Origin: VRUE01 sp963737575
Lineage (GTDB): Bacteria > Actinomycetota > Thermoleophilia > Solirubrobacterales > 70-9
Direction: 5' to 3'
NCBI GenBank assembly: GCA_963737575.1
Contig: CAVTTJ010000006.1
Span: 175,740 to 239,739, forward strand
Length of the DNA stretch: 64,000 nucleotides
Below the pieces are notes generated by a model. It was not told the origin of the DNA, did not search any database, and was given only the letters and a program-made list of their open reading frames with translations. A program made the translations under genes and the position numbers. Of the stretch, positions 50,800 through 58,900 are shown piece after piece; position 1 is the first letter of the stretch; each line of letters starts with the position of its first letter.

Positions 50800-53013
50800 T
50801 TGATCGGCGCCGGCACCTACGTCCTCACCGCCGCCCTGCTCGCCGCGGTCATCCTCTCGGTGGGTTTCAGCGCCGTCGGCATCCGCCGCCGCCTGATGCC
50901 CGACTGGGAGGGCGCCCCGGCCCACCTCGTCGAGGCGATCCTCGCGATCGCCCTCCTGATCTGGCTCTCCGAGCTCCTCGGAGTCCTCCAGATCCTCTAC
51001 GCGTGGACCCTCGTCATCGCCTCGTTACTGCTCGCTGCGGGCACCTACGCCTGGACCCGCGCGGACGGTCATGGGGCCAATGATGAGTTTTCTCCCGCGG
51101 GTGGTGGCGGTGGTGGGGGGGTGAGGACGCCCTCGCCCGCAATCCCCCCCACCACCGGCGACAGGACCCGCGGGCCAGGTCTCCTGATGTCCCTGATCAC
51201 CGTCGGCGTGATCGCGGTCGTCTTCGCCCACTGGGGCCTGACGGCCAAGGATGCTCTGGACCGCGGCATCTTCAACTTCGACTCGCTCTGGTACCACATG
51301 CCCTACGCGGTCGAGTTCGCCAAGAGCCACTCGGTCACCGGATTCCACCCGACCGAGACGGTCCTCACCAACTGGTTCTACCCGCAGAACTCGGAGCTCC
51401 TGCACGGGGTGGGGATCCTCCTCACCGGGCGGGACACGCTCTCGCTCTTCATCAACTTCGGCTGGCTTGCGCTCGCCTTCCTCGCCGCCTGGTGCGTCGG
51501 CCGTCCCTACGGGCGCGGCCCGCTCTGCGTCGCCGCGACCGCCGTCGTCCTCGAGTGCCACACGCTCGTCGTTCGCGAGCCCGGCGCCGGGAAGAACGAT
51601 GTCGTCGCGGCGGCCCTGATCCTGGCCGCGATCGCGATCCTCCTCAACGCCTCCTCGCGGTCGGGTGACGGCCGGACGGTGCCGGTCGGGTGGCCCCTGG
51701 CGGCGGCCGGGCTCACGGTCGGGCTCGCGGTCGGGACCAAGCTGACCGCGGTCCCGACCGCGACCGCGCTGACGGTGGCCGTGATCGCGTTGGCGCCGGC
51801 CGGCCGGCGGTGGGCCGCGAGCTGCTGGTGGATCCTCGCCGCGCTTGCGGGGGGCGGCTACTGGTACCTGCGGAACCTGATCGCCACCGGCAACCCGCTG
51901 CCCCAGGCCGAGCATCTGGGCCCGATCGAACTGCCCCACCCCGATCGCCTCCAGTCGGGCCGCCCCGACCACAGCATCCTCCACTACGCCACCGACACCG
52001 GCGTCTGGCACGAATATTTCGTTCCCGGGCTGCACGACGCCTTCGGGGCGCTCTGGCCGCTCGTGATCCTCGGCGCCCTCGCAGGGGCGGTCATCGCGCT
52101 CGCCTGGGGCCGCGACCGGCCCCTGCGCTGGGTCGGGGCCGTGGTGCTCGTCGGGATGCTGGCCTATCTGGTCACGCCGCTGGGGGCGGCGGGCGCCGAG
52201 GGCGAACCTGTCGGCTTCGCGATCAACATCCGCTTCGTCCTGCCGGCGCTCCTGGCCGGAGCGGCGCTGCTGCCCCTCGCCCCCTTTCTCAAGCGAGAAC
52301 GGTGGTGTTGGATCGCGCTGGCGGCGCTGCTCGCCGTGCTCGTGGTCACCGATCGCCCCGACGCGGTCCTGCGCGACCCCTCGCGCCTTTTCGGGCTGTT
52401 GGTCGCGGCGCTCGCGGTCCTCGTCCCCGCGGCCCTCATCTACCTCTTCTCAAGGCGCCGGGCTCCGCTGGCCCCGCTCGCCGCCGCCTTCGCCGCGCTC
52501 GCCCTCGTCGTCGTTGCGATCGGCTACCCGGTTCAGCGCCACTACCTGGGTGACCGCTTCGGCCCCGGGTCGGGGATCCCCGGATACGGGCTGGACCCGG
52601 CCTACGTCTGGGCCCGCGACAAGACGGGCGCCAGGATCGGCCTGGTCGGGACCACCGCCGGGTTCGTCGGCTACGGCTTCTACGGCACCGATCTATCGAA
52701 CGACGTCACCTACCTCGGCGCCCCGGGCCCGCACGGCGCCTACAACGCGATCCCCCAATGCAGTCGATTCCGCGCTGCCGTCAACAACGCCGACCTCGAC
52801 TACCTGGTCACCGCGCCGTTCCTCAACTACATTCACCCCACCGACCCTGTCCGCTCGCCCGAGGCGGGCTGGCTGCGCGGCGAGCCCGCCGTCGAGCCCG
52901 TCCTCCGCGACGGGGAAGTCACCGTCTGGCGGGTCGACGGGCGACTGGACCCGGGCGCCTGCGGCCCCGAGAACGCACCGCTGCGCCGGATCCCGCAGCA
53001 GCCAGAGTCCTGA
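50800..53013 (+). CDS. Large polytopic membrane protein, GT39-like glycosyltransferase
   Basis: This 737-residue protein has about twelve membrane helices. The first luminal-type loop carries ALDRGIFNFDSLWYHMPYAVEFAKSHS, with a NFDSLWYH motif at the place where GT-C enzymes bind a divalent ion. A sugar transferase acting on a lipid carrier is likely, but no acceptor can be named. A linker with a run of seven Gly (about residues 102-110) interrupts loops between helices. Codon 76 is TTA, a very rare codon here. TTG 50800 is used as start; it lies 25 nt after ftsB. Confidence 0.75.
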   Translation: MIGAGTYVLTAALLAAVILSVGFSAVGIRRRLMPDWEGAPAHLVEAILAIALLIWLSELLGVLQILYAWTLVIASLLLAAGTYAWTRADGHGANDEFSPAGGGGGGGVRTPSPAIPPTTGDRTRGPGLLMSLITVGVIAVVFAHWGLTAKDALDRGIFNFDSLWYHMPYAVEFAKSHSVTGFHPTETVLTNWFYPQNSELLHGVGILLTGRDTLSLFINFGWLALAFLAAWCVGRPYGRGPLCVAATAVVLECHTLVVREPGAGKNDVVAAALILAAIAILLNASSRSGDGRTVPVGWPLAAAGLTVGLAVGTKLTAVPTATALTVAVIALAPAGRRWAASCWWILAALAGGGYWYLRNLIATGNPLPQAEHLGPIELPHPDRLQSGRPDHSILHYATDTGVWHEYFVPGLHDAFGALWPLVILGALAGAVIALAWGRDRPLRWVGAVVLVGMLAYLVTPLGAAGAEGEPVGFAINIRFVLPALLAGAALLPLAPFLKRERWCWIALAALLAVLVVTDRPDAVLRDPSRLFGLLVAALAVLVPAALIYLFSRRRAPLAPLAAAFAALALVVVAIGYPVQRHYLGDRFGPGSGIPGYGLDPAYVWARDKTGARIGLVGTTAGFVGYGFYGTDLSNDVTYLGAPGPHGAYNAIPQCSRFRAAVNNADLDYLVTAPFLNYIHPTDPVRSPEAGWLRGEPAVEPVLRDGEVTVWRVDGRLDPGACGPENAPLRRIPQQPES

Positions 53014-53027
53014 CCCGGGCCCCTGGG

Positions 53028-53033
53028 TAACCT
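53028..53033 (+). promoter_or_regulatory. -10 type box TAACCT for the 53042 gene
   Basis: TAACCT lies 8 nt before the ATG at 53042 and no Shine-Dalgarno sequence follows. Confidence 0.45.
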
Positions 53034-53041
53034 CATCCGCA

Positions 53042-53368
53042 ATGGTCTACTCGCTCGAGAACGGGCTCTTCCAGTGGGAGGACGGCAGACGCGTCCTCGA
53101 TGGGCTGCGCGACGACCCGGCCGAGCGGCGCCGCGCCGACCGCGTCATCGCCGCCGTCCACGAAGAGCTCCGTCGCCGAATCGGGCCGACCTTCCGCGCC
53201 GTCGAGCTGGCCGAGCTCTACGCACAGGGCACCGAGCCCTTCGTCAGGATCGCCCAGGACTCGGCGCCGGGCCTTGCCACCGACCCCCTGTCGCTGGTCG
53301 ATGCGGCCTTCTGGCTCTACCTGCGCCGAGCCGGCGACTTCGCCGGAGGGCGCGAGCGGATCAGGTAG
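53042..53368 (+). CDS. Hypothetical cytoplasmic protein
   Basis: This 108-residue soluble protein, mostly helical and charged (MVYSLENGLFQWEDGRRVLD, then RRRIGPTFRAVELAELYAQG), is not recognised. It has no membrane segment or Cys. The reading frame and start fit the local -10 box, so it is likely real. It converges with the 53416 gene. The role is unknown. Confidence 0.7.
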   Translation: MVYSLENGLFQWEDGRRVLDGLRDDPAERRRADRVIAAVHEELRRRIGPTFRAVELAELYAQGTEPFVRIAQDSAPGLATDPLSLVDAAFWLYLRRAGDFAGGRERIR

Positions 53369-53415
53369 GACCCCGCCTCTCTCCGCTCTCGCGGGGGGCG
53401 GCTGGGAAGCTCTAT

Positions 53416-54006
53416 CTAGAGGTCGGTCTCGCCGTCGTCTTCGGGCTCCTCGCCGCCGGCCCGGCGGATGACGATCTGGTCGGGGTCGATCCGGACCGTC
53501 ACCTCGCGCTTCCCCGCCCATTTCTCGACGTAGACGGGGTTGTCCTTTATCGAGGCGTCGAGCCAGAGCCCGTAGCCATCCGTTTCGCCGTGGTCGAAGG
53601 TCCCCTCGAGCTCTTTGCGCCTGCCGCGCCCGCCGCGCCTGCCACGCCGACGCCGCCTGCGCGGGCGGGCACCGGCCTCGGTCTCCTCGCCAACCTCCGC
53701 CTCCCCGCCATCCTCGCCGTTCTCGTCCTCGGCCTCCTCGCCGGCGGAGGGCTCCTCGTCCTCCGTCTCAGCCTCGGCCTCCGCCTCCGCGGTCGCCGCT
53801 TCGACCTCGGCCTCGATCTCGTCGCGGAGGTCGACCTCGCCGCTCGCGGCGTTCTCGTCGTCGGGGGTCAGGTCATGCTGTTTGCGGAACTCGCGCAGCT
53901 CGGTCGCGCTGACTTCGAGCTGGTGGGCGATCCAGGCGTCGGTCCTCCCCTGGCGCACCCAGGCGCGAATCTGGTTCAGCTGTGGCTTCAGCGAGCGTCG
54001 GGGCAT
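53416..54006 (-). CDS. HTH-like N-terminus, acidic middle and Arg/Gly-rich stretch; unknown function
   Basis: This 196-residue protein has a helix-turn-helix-like N-terminus (about 8-47, IRAWVRQGRTDAWIAHQLEV then SATELREFRKQHDL). A long acidic Glu/Ala segment follows (about 52-110), then a basic RPRRRRRRGRRGGRGRRK stretch. The C-terminal beta-rich domain is DGYGLWLDASIKDNPVYVEK then VTVRIDPDQIVIRRA. A nucleic-acid-binding role is likely from the composition. The ATG at 54006 follows leader element copy 3 by 9 nt; an in-frame Met upstream would lie before the repeat and was rejected. Confidence 0.72.
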   Translation of the reverse strand: MPRRSLKPQLNQIRAWVRQGRTDAWIAHQLEVSATELREFRKQHDLTPDDENAASGEVDLRDEIEAEVEAATAEAEAEAETEDEEPSAGEEAEDENGEDGGEAEVGEETEAGARPRRRRRRGRRGGRGRRKELEGTFDHGETDGYGLWLDASIKDNPVYVEKWAGKREVTVRIDPDQIVIRRAGGEEPEDDGETDL

Positions 54007-54015
54007 TACAGGGTT

Positions 54016-54072
54016 TCGCGGGCCGCTCGCTGCGCGAAGAGACAGAGATGGACGCTTGCTCGCTTGGCGCTC
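54016..54072 (-). repeat. 57-nt dispersed leader element, copy 3
   Basis: On the minus strand it begins GAGCGCCAAGCGAGCAAGCG and ends GCAGCGAGCGGCCCGCGA, 9 nt before the ATG of the 53416-54006 gene. It is the most diverged of the three full copies, mainly at its ends. Confidence 0.75.
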
Positions 54073-54127
54073 ATGGCGGGCGAGTCTATTCAACCGGGGG
54101 TGTGGGCCGCTGGCACCCGGTCCACGC

Positions 54128-54367
54128 CTAGGCCATCAGGAATGAGAGCGCCTCGAACATCGCGACGACGACGACGACGACGGTGACGGTGAGGCAGACG
54201 GCGAGGACGCTGAATCGCACCTTGCCGGACTGTTCGTCGCGGGTTATGCGGCGCTCGCGGGAGCGATTCGCCGCCCGGCGGCGGAGTTGCTCGCGCCGGC
54301 GGCGCTCCAACGATGTCTCCTGCTCGAAGGCGACCTCGAACTGGGAGATGCTTTGACGCATTCGCAT
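54128..54367 (-). CDS. Small basic coiled-coil protein with one C-terminal membrane helix
   Basis: This 79-residue protein has a charged helical N-terminus (VAFEQETSLERRRREQLRRR then SRERRITRDEQSG) and one C-terminal membrane helix (about 54-74, FSVLAVCLTVTVVVVVVAMF). It would be tail-anchored with its body in the cytoplasm. No family is recognised. Start 54367 was chosen; an ATG two codons later is also possible. Confidence 0.65.
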   Translation of the reverse strand: MRMRQSISQFEVAFEQETSLERRRREQLRRRAANRSRERRITRDEQSGKVRFSVLAVCLTVTVVVVVVAMFEALSFLMA

Positions 54368-54479
54368 AGGTGGTTCGGCCGGGGGTGAGGCCCCGCCTGC
54401 GGCGGACCGTACCAAAGCTGCATGCGTTGTTGCAGGACCGCGAAGTTGCTATTCGCACGAACTCCTGCGGCCGCCGCCC

Positions 54480-54989
54480 TCAGGGCCGGCAGGCGCCCCA
54501 GAGGCCGCGGCCGGCACGCGACGCCCCGATCTCGAGCCGGCGAAAGAGGGGCGCGTAGCGGTCGTTGGGCGGGATCGTCAGCGTGCGGGCGAGGCCGCGC
54601 CCGACGAGCATCGCGTTGACGAAGCGATCGCCGAGATGGGCGTAGGCGAGCAGGCGGCCGTAGATGTCGCGGCGCTCGACCCCGAAGACCAGCCTCACCG
54701 TGCGGCCTTCGAGCAGGTGGTGGGTGAAGTGCGAGGCCTGCGGCCCGTAGCACTGCACCGGCGTGTCCGGCTTGACGGTCTCCGGGGTGTCGACGCCGAT
54801 CAGGCGGACGTATTCGGTGCGATCTCCGATCCGGGCCTCGATCGTGTCGCCGTCGACAACCCTGGCCACCGGCGTCGTCACCGTCGCCGGGCCCGCGTTC
54901 GAGTCCCCCTCCCACGGGCGCAGGATCAGCAGTGCCAGTATCGCCAGCAGCACCAGGCTGCCGATCGAGTCACGCCTCATCCGGGTCAA
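54480..54989 (-). CDS. Thermonuclease (SNase) family exported nuclease
   Basis: This 169-residue protein has an N-terminal membrane anchor or signal (about 8-25, IGSLVLLAILALLILRPW) and a staphylococcal-nuclease domain. VVDGDTIEARIGDRTEYVRL and IGVDTPETVKPD carry the metal Asp, catalytic Arg and Glu. VERRDIYGRLLAYAHL carries the second Arg. A conserved QCYGPQASHF motif is present. It should cut DNA or RNA at the cell surface using calcium. Glu codons are mostly GAG here, so it is an exception to the GAA trend of other exported proteins. Confidence 0.92.
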   Translation of the reverse strand: MTRMRRDSIGSLVLLAILALLILRPWEGDSNAGPATVTTPVARVVDGDTIEARIGDRTEYVRLIGVDTPETVKPDTPVQCYGPQASHFTHHLLEGRTVRLVFGVERRDIYGRLLAYAHLGDRFVNAMLVGRGLARTLTIPPNDRYAPLFRRLEIGASRAGRGLWGACRP

Positions 54990-55019
54990 AGCCCATGGAG
55001 GCCCGGTCTCCCCCCTGGG

Positions 55020-55940
55020 CTAGGGGATACGGCGAACGTTGGAGAGCAGCGTCTCCTTGATCTGGGCGATGATCTCGAGCGCCTCGCTCCACTCGCGCTG
55101 CCAGACGTTGCGGCCGAAGATGACGCCGCTGCCGCCGGCCTGCATGATCTCGCGGGTGTGGTTGAGGACCGTCTCGTCATCGACCCTCGAGCCACCCGAG
55201 AGGACGACCAGCGAGCGGCCCGCGGACCCGACGCACTGGCGGATCGCCTCCGCCTCGTCGACCTCCATCTCGTTGTAGGGCGCCTGCGCGTCCTTGTCCT
55301 TGGCGGGGTCGATCTTCGGCATGTTGAGCTTGACCACGTCGGCGCCCATCTCCATCGCCAGCCGCGCGGCGTAGTCGATCGCGTAGAAGGAGGTCGGGCC
55401 GCCCTTGGCTTCGACTGCTTCGCCCCGCGGGTAGGACCAGACGACGAGCGGCATTCCGTAGCGGTCGCAGTCCTGACGGACGTCGCGCAGCTGGGCGAGA
55501 TCCTCGTCCTGGCGCGGGGAGCCGACATAGAGGGTGTAGCCGACGGCGTCGGCGCCGAGCCGGACGGCATCCTCGACGCTCGCGTTGCAGCTCGAAAAGG
55601 CCTTCGCCGAGGAGGGGATGTCGGTCTTGGCGTTGACCTTGAGGATCAGCGGCACCTGGCCGGCGTAGTCGGGGTAGTACTTGGTCGCCATCCCGATCTG
55701 GCAGGCGAGGGCCGAGTAGCCGGCCTCGGCCGCGAGCCGGAACTGGTAGTCGGGGTCCTTGGAGGCGGGGTTGGGGAAGAAGTCCCGCGGGCCGTGCTCG
55801 ATGCCCTGGTCGATCGGGAGCAGCATCAGGGTGCCGTTGCCGGGGCCGAACTCGAAGAGCAGCCTCCGCAGCCGGGTTCGTTTGCCGGGGGCCAGCTCCG
55901 CCAGCAGCGATTTCTGCTCGGTCAGGCTCTTCAACTCCAC
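55020..55940 (-). CDS. Class I fructose-bisphosphate aldolase (DhnA/FbaB type)
   Basis: This 306-residue aldolase of the archaeal-type class I family splits fructose-1,6-bisphosphate or a related sugar phosphate. MLLPIDQGIEHGPRDFFPNP is the typical N-terminal motif. DVVKLNMPKID carries a Lys of the active-site region, VVWSYPRGEAVEAKGG follows, and LVVLSGGSR and GVIFGRNVWQR bind phosphate. The GTG at 55940 is preceded by GAGGAGGAATCAGC, a good ribosome site, and the longer frame upstream has no sense. A role in glycolysis or gluconeogenesis beside enolase in this region is likely. Confidence 0.92.
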   Translation of the reverse strand: MELKSLTEQKSLLAELAPGKRTRLRRLLFEFGPGNGTLMLLPIDQGIEHGPRDFFPNPASKDPDYQFRLAAEAGYSALACQIGMATKYYPDYAGQVPLILKVNAKTDIPSSAKAFSSCNASVEDAVRLGADAVGYTLYVGSPRQDEDLAQLRDVRQDCDRYGMPLVVWSYPRGEAVEAKGGPTSFYAIDYAARLAMEMGADVVKLNMPKIDPAKDKDAQAPYNEMEVDEAEAIRQCVGSAGRSLVVLSGGSRVDDETVLNHTREIMQAGGSGVIFGRNVWQREWSEALEIIAQIKETLLSNVRRIP

Positions 55941-56036
55941 GCTGATTCCTCCTCGGTTCTCCGCACTCGTTTGCCTCCGCAGTATGGCACCGCACCCGGG
56001 GCGCGGGCAGGCGGGCGGCGGCCGGTTATCCTCGTT

Positions 56037-56064
56037 GAGTGGCGAGCGAGCAAGCCGGTAAGCG
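56037..56064 (+). repeat. Leader element, partial copy 4
   Basis: GAGTGGCGAGCGAGCAAGC (56037-56055) matches the first third of the 57-nt element, then the sequence runs directly into the ATG at 56065. The rest of the element is missing. Confidence 0.5.
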
Positions 56065-56832
56065 ATGAGTGAGACTGAGCTCAGCGTCATCTGCAAGAAC
56101 TGCGGTTCGGAGGTCAGTCCCTACGTCACCGAGTGCCCCTACTGCGGGGCGCGGCTGCGGAAGCGGGCGCCCAAGCTCGAGCGGCGCGGGGACGCGCTCG
56201 AGGCGCGCCCCAGGCGCCGTGGAGCGCGGCTGCGGGAGAGGCTGCGTCGCCGGGCCGCGGGGGCCGTCGCCGAGCGCCCCTACGCGACCTGGGCTGTCGT
56301 CGCGGTCTCGGCGTTGCTGCTGATCGTCCAGAAGGCGACCGGGGCGACCCTCTCGGAGGTCGGCGGGCTCGTCGTCCCCTTCGACAACCAGTGGTGGCGC
56401 CTCCTGACCGCCCCGTTCGCCTACGTCGACGTCGGCTACCTGTTCGTCGTCGCGATCGCTCTCGTGATCTTCGCCGGCGGCCTCGAGCGTCGCCTCGGCA
56501 CGATCGCTGTCGGAGTCCTGCTGCCGGCCTGCGGCGCCCTCGGGATGCTCGCCGCGACCGGCGTTGCCGAAGCCGAAGGCCGGTTCACGATGATCGCCGG
56601 CGGCAACGGGATGGCGCTCGGGGCGATCGCCGCCTGGTTCGCGATCCGCCGCGCCGAATCGCGGCGCTCGATCGACCAGGACTACGACCTGATCGGGGTG
56701 GCGGTCGCCGCCGCCGTGGTGCTGCTGCTGCCGCTCTTCGACTCGAGCGCCGATGTCTACGCTGGGCTCGCGGGAGGCGCTGTCGGAGGCCTCGCCGGCC
56801 TCGCCGCCTCGGCTCTGCGCCCGTCCGAATAG
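56065..56832 (+). CDS. Zinc-ribbon plus rhomboid-like membrane protein, active site lost
   Basis: This 255-residue protein starts with a four-Cys zinc ribbon (ICKNCGSEVSPYVTECPYCG). A basic Arg-rich stretch and a rhomboid-like six-helix region follow, from about residue 75 (WAVVAVSALLLIVQKATG, QWWRLLTAPFAYVDVGYLF). In active rhomboid proteases the GxSG motif carries the Ser, but here it reads GGNG in MIAGGNGMALGA. The His of the last helix is also absent (AGLAGGAVGGLAG). So it is probably a rhomboid pseudoprotease with a binding or scaffold role. It begins directly after the partial leader repeat. Confidence 0.82.
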   Translation: MSETELSVICKNCGSEVSPYVTECPYCGARLRKRAPKLERRGDALEARPRRRGARLRERLRRRAAGAVAERPYATWAVVAVSALLLIVQKATGATLSEVGGLVVPFDNQWWRLLTAPFAYVDVGYLFVVAIALVIFAGGLERRLGTIAVGVLLPACGALGMLAATGVAEAEGRFTMIAGGNGMALGAIAAWFAIRRAESRRSIDQDYDLIGVAVAAAVVLLLPLFDSSADVYAGLAGGAVGGLAGLAASALRPSE

Positions 56833-56842
56833 ATTTCGCCGG

Positions 56843-57178
56843 ATGGCTGCCCCTGACCCCGCGCGGCTGAGCGCCGCGATCGAGCGGCTGACCGACGCGG
56901 AACGGTTCTCCGAAGCGGAGACGATCGTCGCCCGGGCTGCGCCCGACCTGCAGCGGATTCTCGGCTCGGCGATGGCCGAGGGCGGTTGGTTCGGCGAGTC
57001 GCACGAGGCCGAGGCGCTGCGGGCGGCGACCGTCCCCGATCCCGACGAGCGGATCACCGCGATCCGGTCCCTCCTCGCCGAGGAGGCGAGGATGGGGATG
57101 ATGGTTGGGGTCGCGGTCGGCTGGGCATTGAAGGAGGAACTGATGGACGACGACGACCAGACGAAGGGAGAGGGATAG
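56843..57178 (+). CDS. Small helical protein, unknown function
   Basis: This 111-residue protein of charged helices (AIERLTDAERFSEAETIVAR then DLQRILGSAMAEGGWF) has a MGMMVGVAVGWALKEEL stretch that could be a short membrane segment, and an acidic DDDDQTKGEG end. No family is recognised. It starts 10 nt after the rhomboid-like gene, and its stop directly adjoins the MBL gene's ATG, so the three are probably in one operon. Confidence 0.7.
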   Translation: MAAPDPARLSAAIERLTDAERFSEAETIVARAAPDLQRILGSAMAEGGWFGESHEAEALRAATVPDPDERITAIRSLLAEEARMGMMVGVAVGWALKEELMDDDDQTKGEG

Positions 57179-57892
57179 ATGGAGATCCGCTACCACGGGC
57201 ACTCGTGCTTCGAACTCAGCGAGGGGGAGGCCAGGCTCCTGGTCGACCCGTTTCTGAAGCCGAACAACCCCGCCGCGAACCTGACCGCGGAGGAGGTCGA
57301 CCCCACCCACATCGCCATCTCGCACGGTCACGTCGACCACATGGCGGACGCGGTCGCGGTGGCGACCCGCACCGGCGCCGAGTGCGTGGCGATCGTCGAG
57401 ATCGTCAACTGGCTCAAGGAGCAGGGCGTCGACGCGATCCACGACCCCAACCTCGGCGGCACGGTCAGGTTCGAGTGGGGCTGGGTGAAGCTGGTGCCGG
57501 CCTGGCACACGAGCACGATCGCAGGCTCCGAGGAGGCGCCGTTCAGCCCGACGCCCGGCACGGTCACCGGGACCCCGGCGGGGCTCGTGATCTCGATTGG
57601 GGGCGTGACCGTCTACCACGCCGGCGACACCTGCCTGTTCAGCGACATGCAGCTGATCGCCGAGCGCAACCCGGTCGACGTCGCGATGCTGCCGATCGGC
57701 GGCCACTACACGATGGACCGCCACGACGCCGCCTACGCAGCCGGCCTGATCGGTGCCGGGACCGTGATCCCGATGCACTACGACACCTTTCCCCCGATCG
57801 AGACCGACGCCGAGGCCTTCAAGGCCGAGGTCGAGACCTCGACCTCCTCGAAGGTCGAGGTGATGAAGACCGGCGACTCCTTCACCCCCTAG
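57179..57892 (+). CDS. UPF0173-type metal-dependent hydrolase (metallo-beta-lactamase fold)
   Basis: This 237-residue cytoplasmic MBL-fold hydrolase shows EIRYHGHSCFELSEGEARLL, the metal motif IAISHGHVDHMADAV (HxHxDH), LVPAWHTS with His, YHAGDTCLFSDM with Asp, and MLPIGGHYTMD. PMHYDTFP at the end supplies the last His. This matches the UPF0173 family, whose substrate is not well defined. Its ATG directly follows the previous stop. Confidence 0.93.
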   Translation: MEIRYHGHSCFELSEGEARLLVDPFLKPNNPAANLTAEEVDPTHIAISHGHVDHMADAVAVATRTGAECVAIVEIVNWLKEQGVDAIHDPNLGGTVRFEWGWVKLVPAWHTSTIAGSEEAPFSPTPGTVTGTPAGLVISIGGVTVYHAGDTCLFSDMQLIAERNPVDVAMLPIGGHYTMDRHDAAYAAGLIGAGTVIPMHYDTFPPIETDAEAFKAEVETSTSSKVEVMKTGDSFTP

Positions 57893-57897
57893 CCGTA

Positions 57898-57915
57898 ATT
57901 GGCTGGCCAGCCAAT
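57898..57915. promoter_or_regulatory. 18-bp palindrome upstream of the second R2lox gene
   Basis: ATTGGCTGGCCAGCCAAT is a perfect palindrome. TAGTCT (57922-57927) follows as a likely -10 box, so the palindrome covers the -35 region and should act as an operator. The GGCTGGCCAG core recurs before the R2lox-SCP2 gene. Confidence 0.6.
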
Positions 57916-57964
57916 CCTGCGCTAGTCTCGGGCCCGAGCCGGCAGCGACCGAGGAGAGGATCAG

Positions 57965-58891
57965 ATGGAGGCCAAGGAGGCAGCAGGGACCCAGCCGAGG
58001 ACCGAGCGGGAGGACTACCAGGCCACCGCCGACCCGGCCCTGATGAAGGAGGCCGATCGCACCTCCGAGGTGAAGCTCCTCACCTACCGGGAGCTCTACC
58101 TGCTCTGGGAGCGGCAGCAGTGGCTGACCCAGGACCTTGACTTCAGCCGCGACCGCGAGGACTGGCACGAGCGAATTCCCGAGGAGGAGCGGTTCCAGCG
58201 GATGTACGGGCTCTCCTCGTTCTTCATCGGCGAGCAGAAGGTTGCCGAGGAGCTGGGGCCGATCATGCGGGCGGTGCCGACCGAGGACCAGAAACTCTTC
58301 CTCTGCACCCAGATCGCCGACGAGGCCCGCCACGTGCGCTTCTTCGAGCGCTTCTACCGCGAGGTCGGGGTGCTCGAGTCGGATGAGCTCTCGCAGATGC
58401 TCGAGCAGACCTCCGAGCACCTCAACGACAACTTCGGCCGCCTCTTCGACGAGATGCTGAAGCAGCGCACCGACCGGCTGTCGGTCGAGCCCGAGGACAC
58501 CGAGGCCCTGGTCGAGGCGGTCACCCTCTACCACATGGTCATCGAGGGGATGCTGGCACTCACCGGCCAGCACTTCATCATGGACTTCAACGAACGCGAA
58601 GGGACCCTTCCAGCCTTCGTCGAGGGTTTCCAGAACGTCGCCCGCGACGAGCACCGGCATGTCGCCTTCGGCTCGGTCTTCCTGCGCGAGAAGGCGCGTG
58701 AGGACGACCGCTACAAGGAGGCGATCCAGCGGGCGCTGCAGGAATCCCTACCGGTCGCCGACGGGGTCCTCTCGCCGCCCTGGGCGGAGGACGTCGAGGA
58801 CTGGGAACTGTTCGGCTACTCGCTCGACGAAACGCGGCAGTTCGCAGGGACCTGCCTGGCGCGCAGGCTCAAGGTCATCGGCCTGAACTAG
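57965..58891 (+). CDS. R2lox-type di-iron protein, second copy
   Basis: This 308-residue ferritin-like R2 protein has complete ligands: E90 (FIGEQK), E120/H123 (DEARH), E194 (VIEG) and E229/H232 (DEHRH). V93 and Y189 match the Tyr-Val crosslink positions of R2-like ligand-binding oxidases, as in the 8033-9319 paralogue. Unlike that protein it ends after the R2 domain and has a 35-residue charged N-terminal extension. R2lox proteins bind a Mn/Fe centre and a fatty acid and carry out two-electron oxidations of unknown purpose. GAGGAGAGG precedes the ATG. An 18-bp palindrome lies in its promoter. Confidence 0.92.
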   Translation: MEAKEAAGTQPRTEREDYQATADPALMKEADRTSEVKLLTYRELYLLWERQQWLTQDLDFSRDREDWHERIPEEERFQRMYGLSSFFIGEQKVAEELGPIMRAVPTEDQKLFLCTQIADEARHVRFFERFYREVGVLESDELSQMLEQTSEHLNDNFGRLFDEMLKQRTDRLSVEPEDTEALVEAVTLYHMVIEGMLALTGQHFIMDFNEREGTLPAFVEGFQNVARDEHRHVAFGSVFLREKAREDDRYKEAIQRALQESLPVADGVLSPPWAEDVEDWELFGYSLDETRQFAGTCLARRLKVIGLN

Positions 58892-58900
58892 CAGCGCCGG

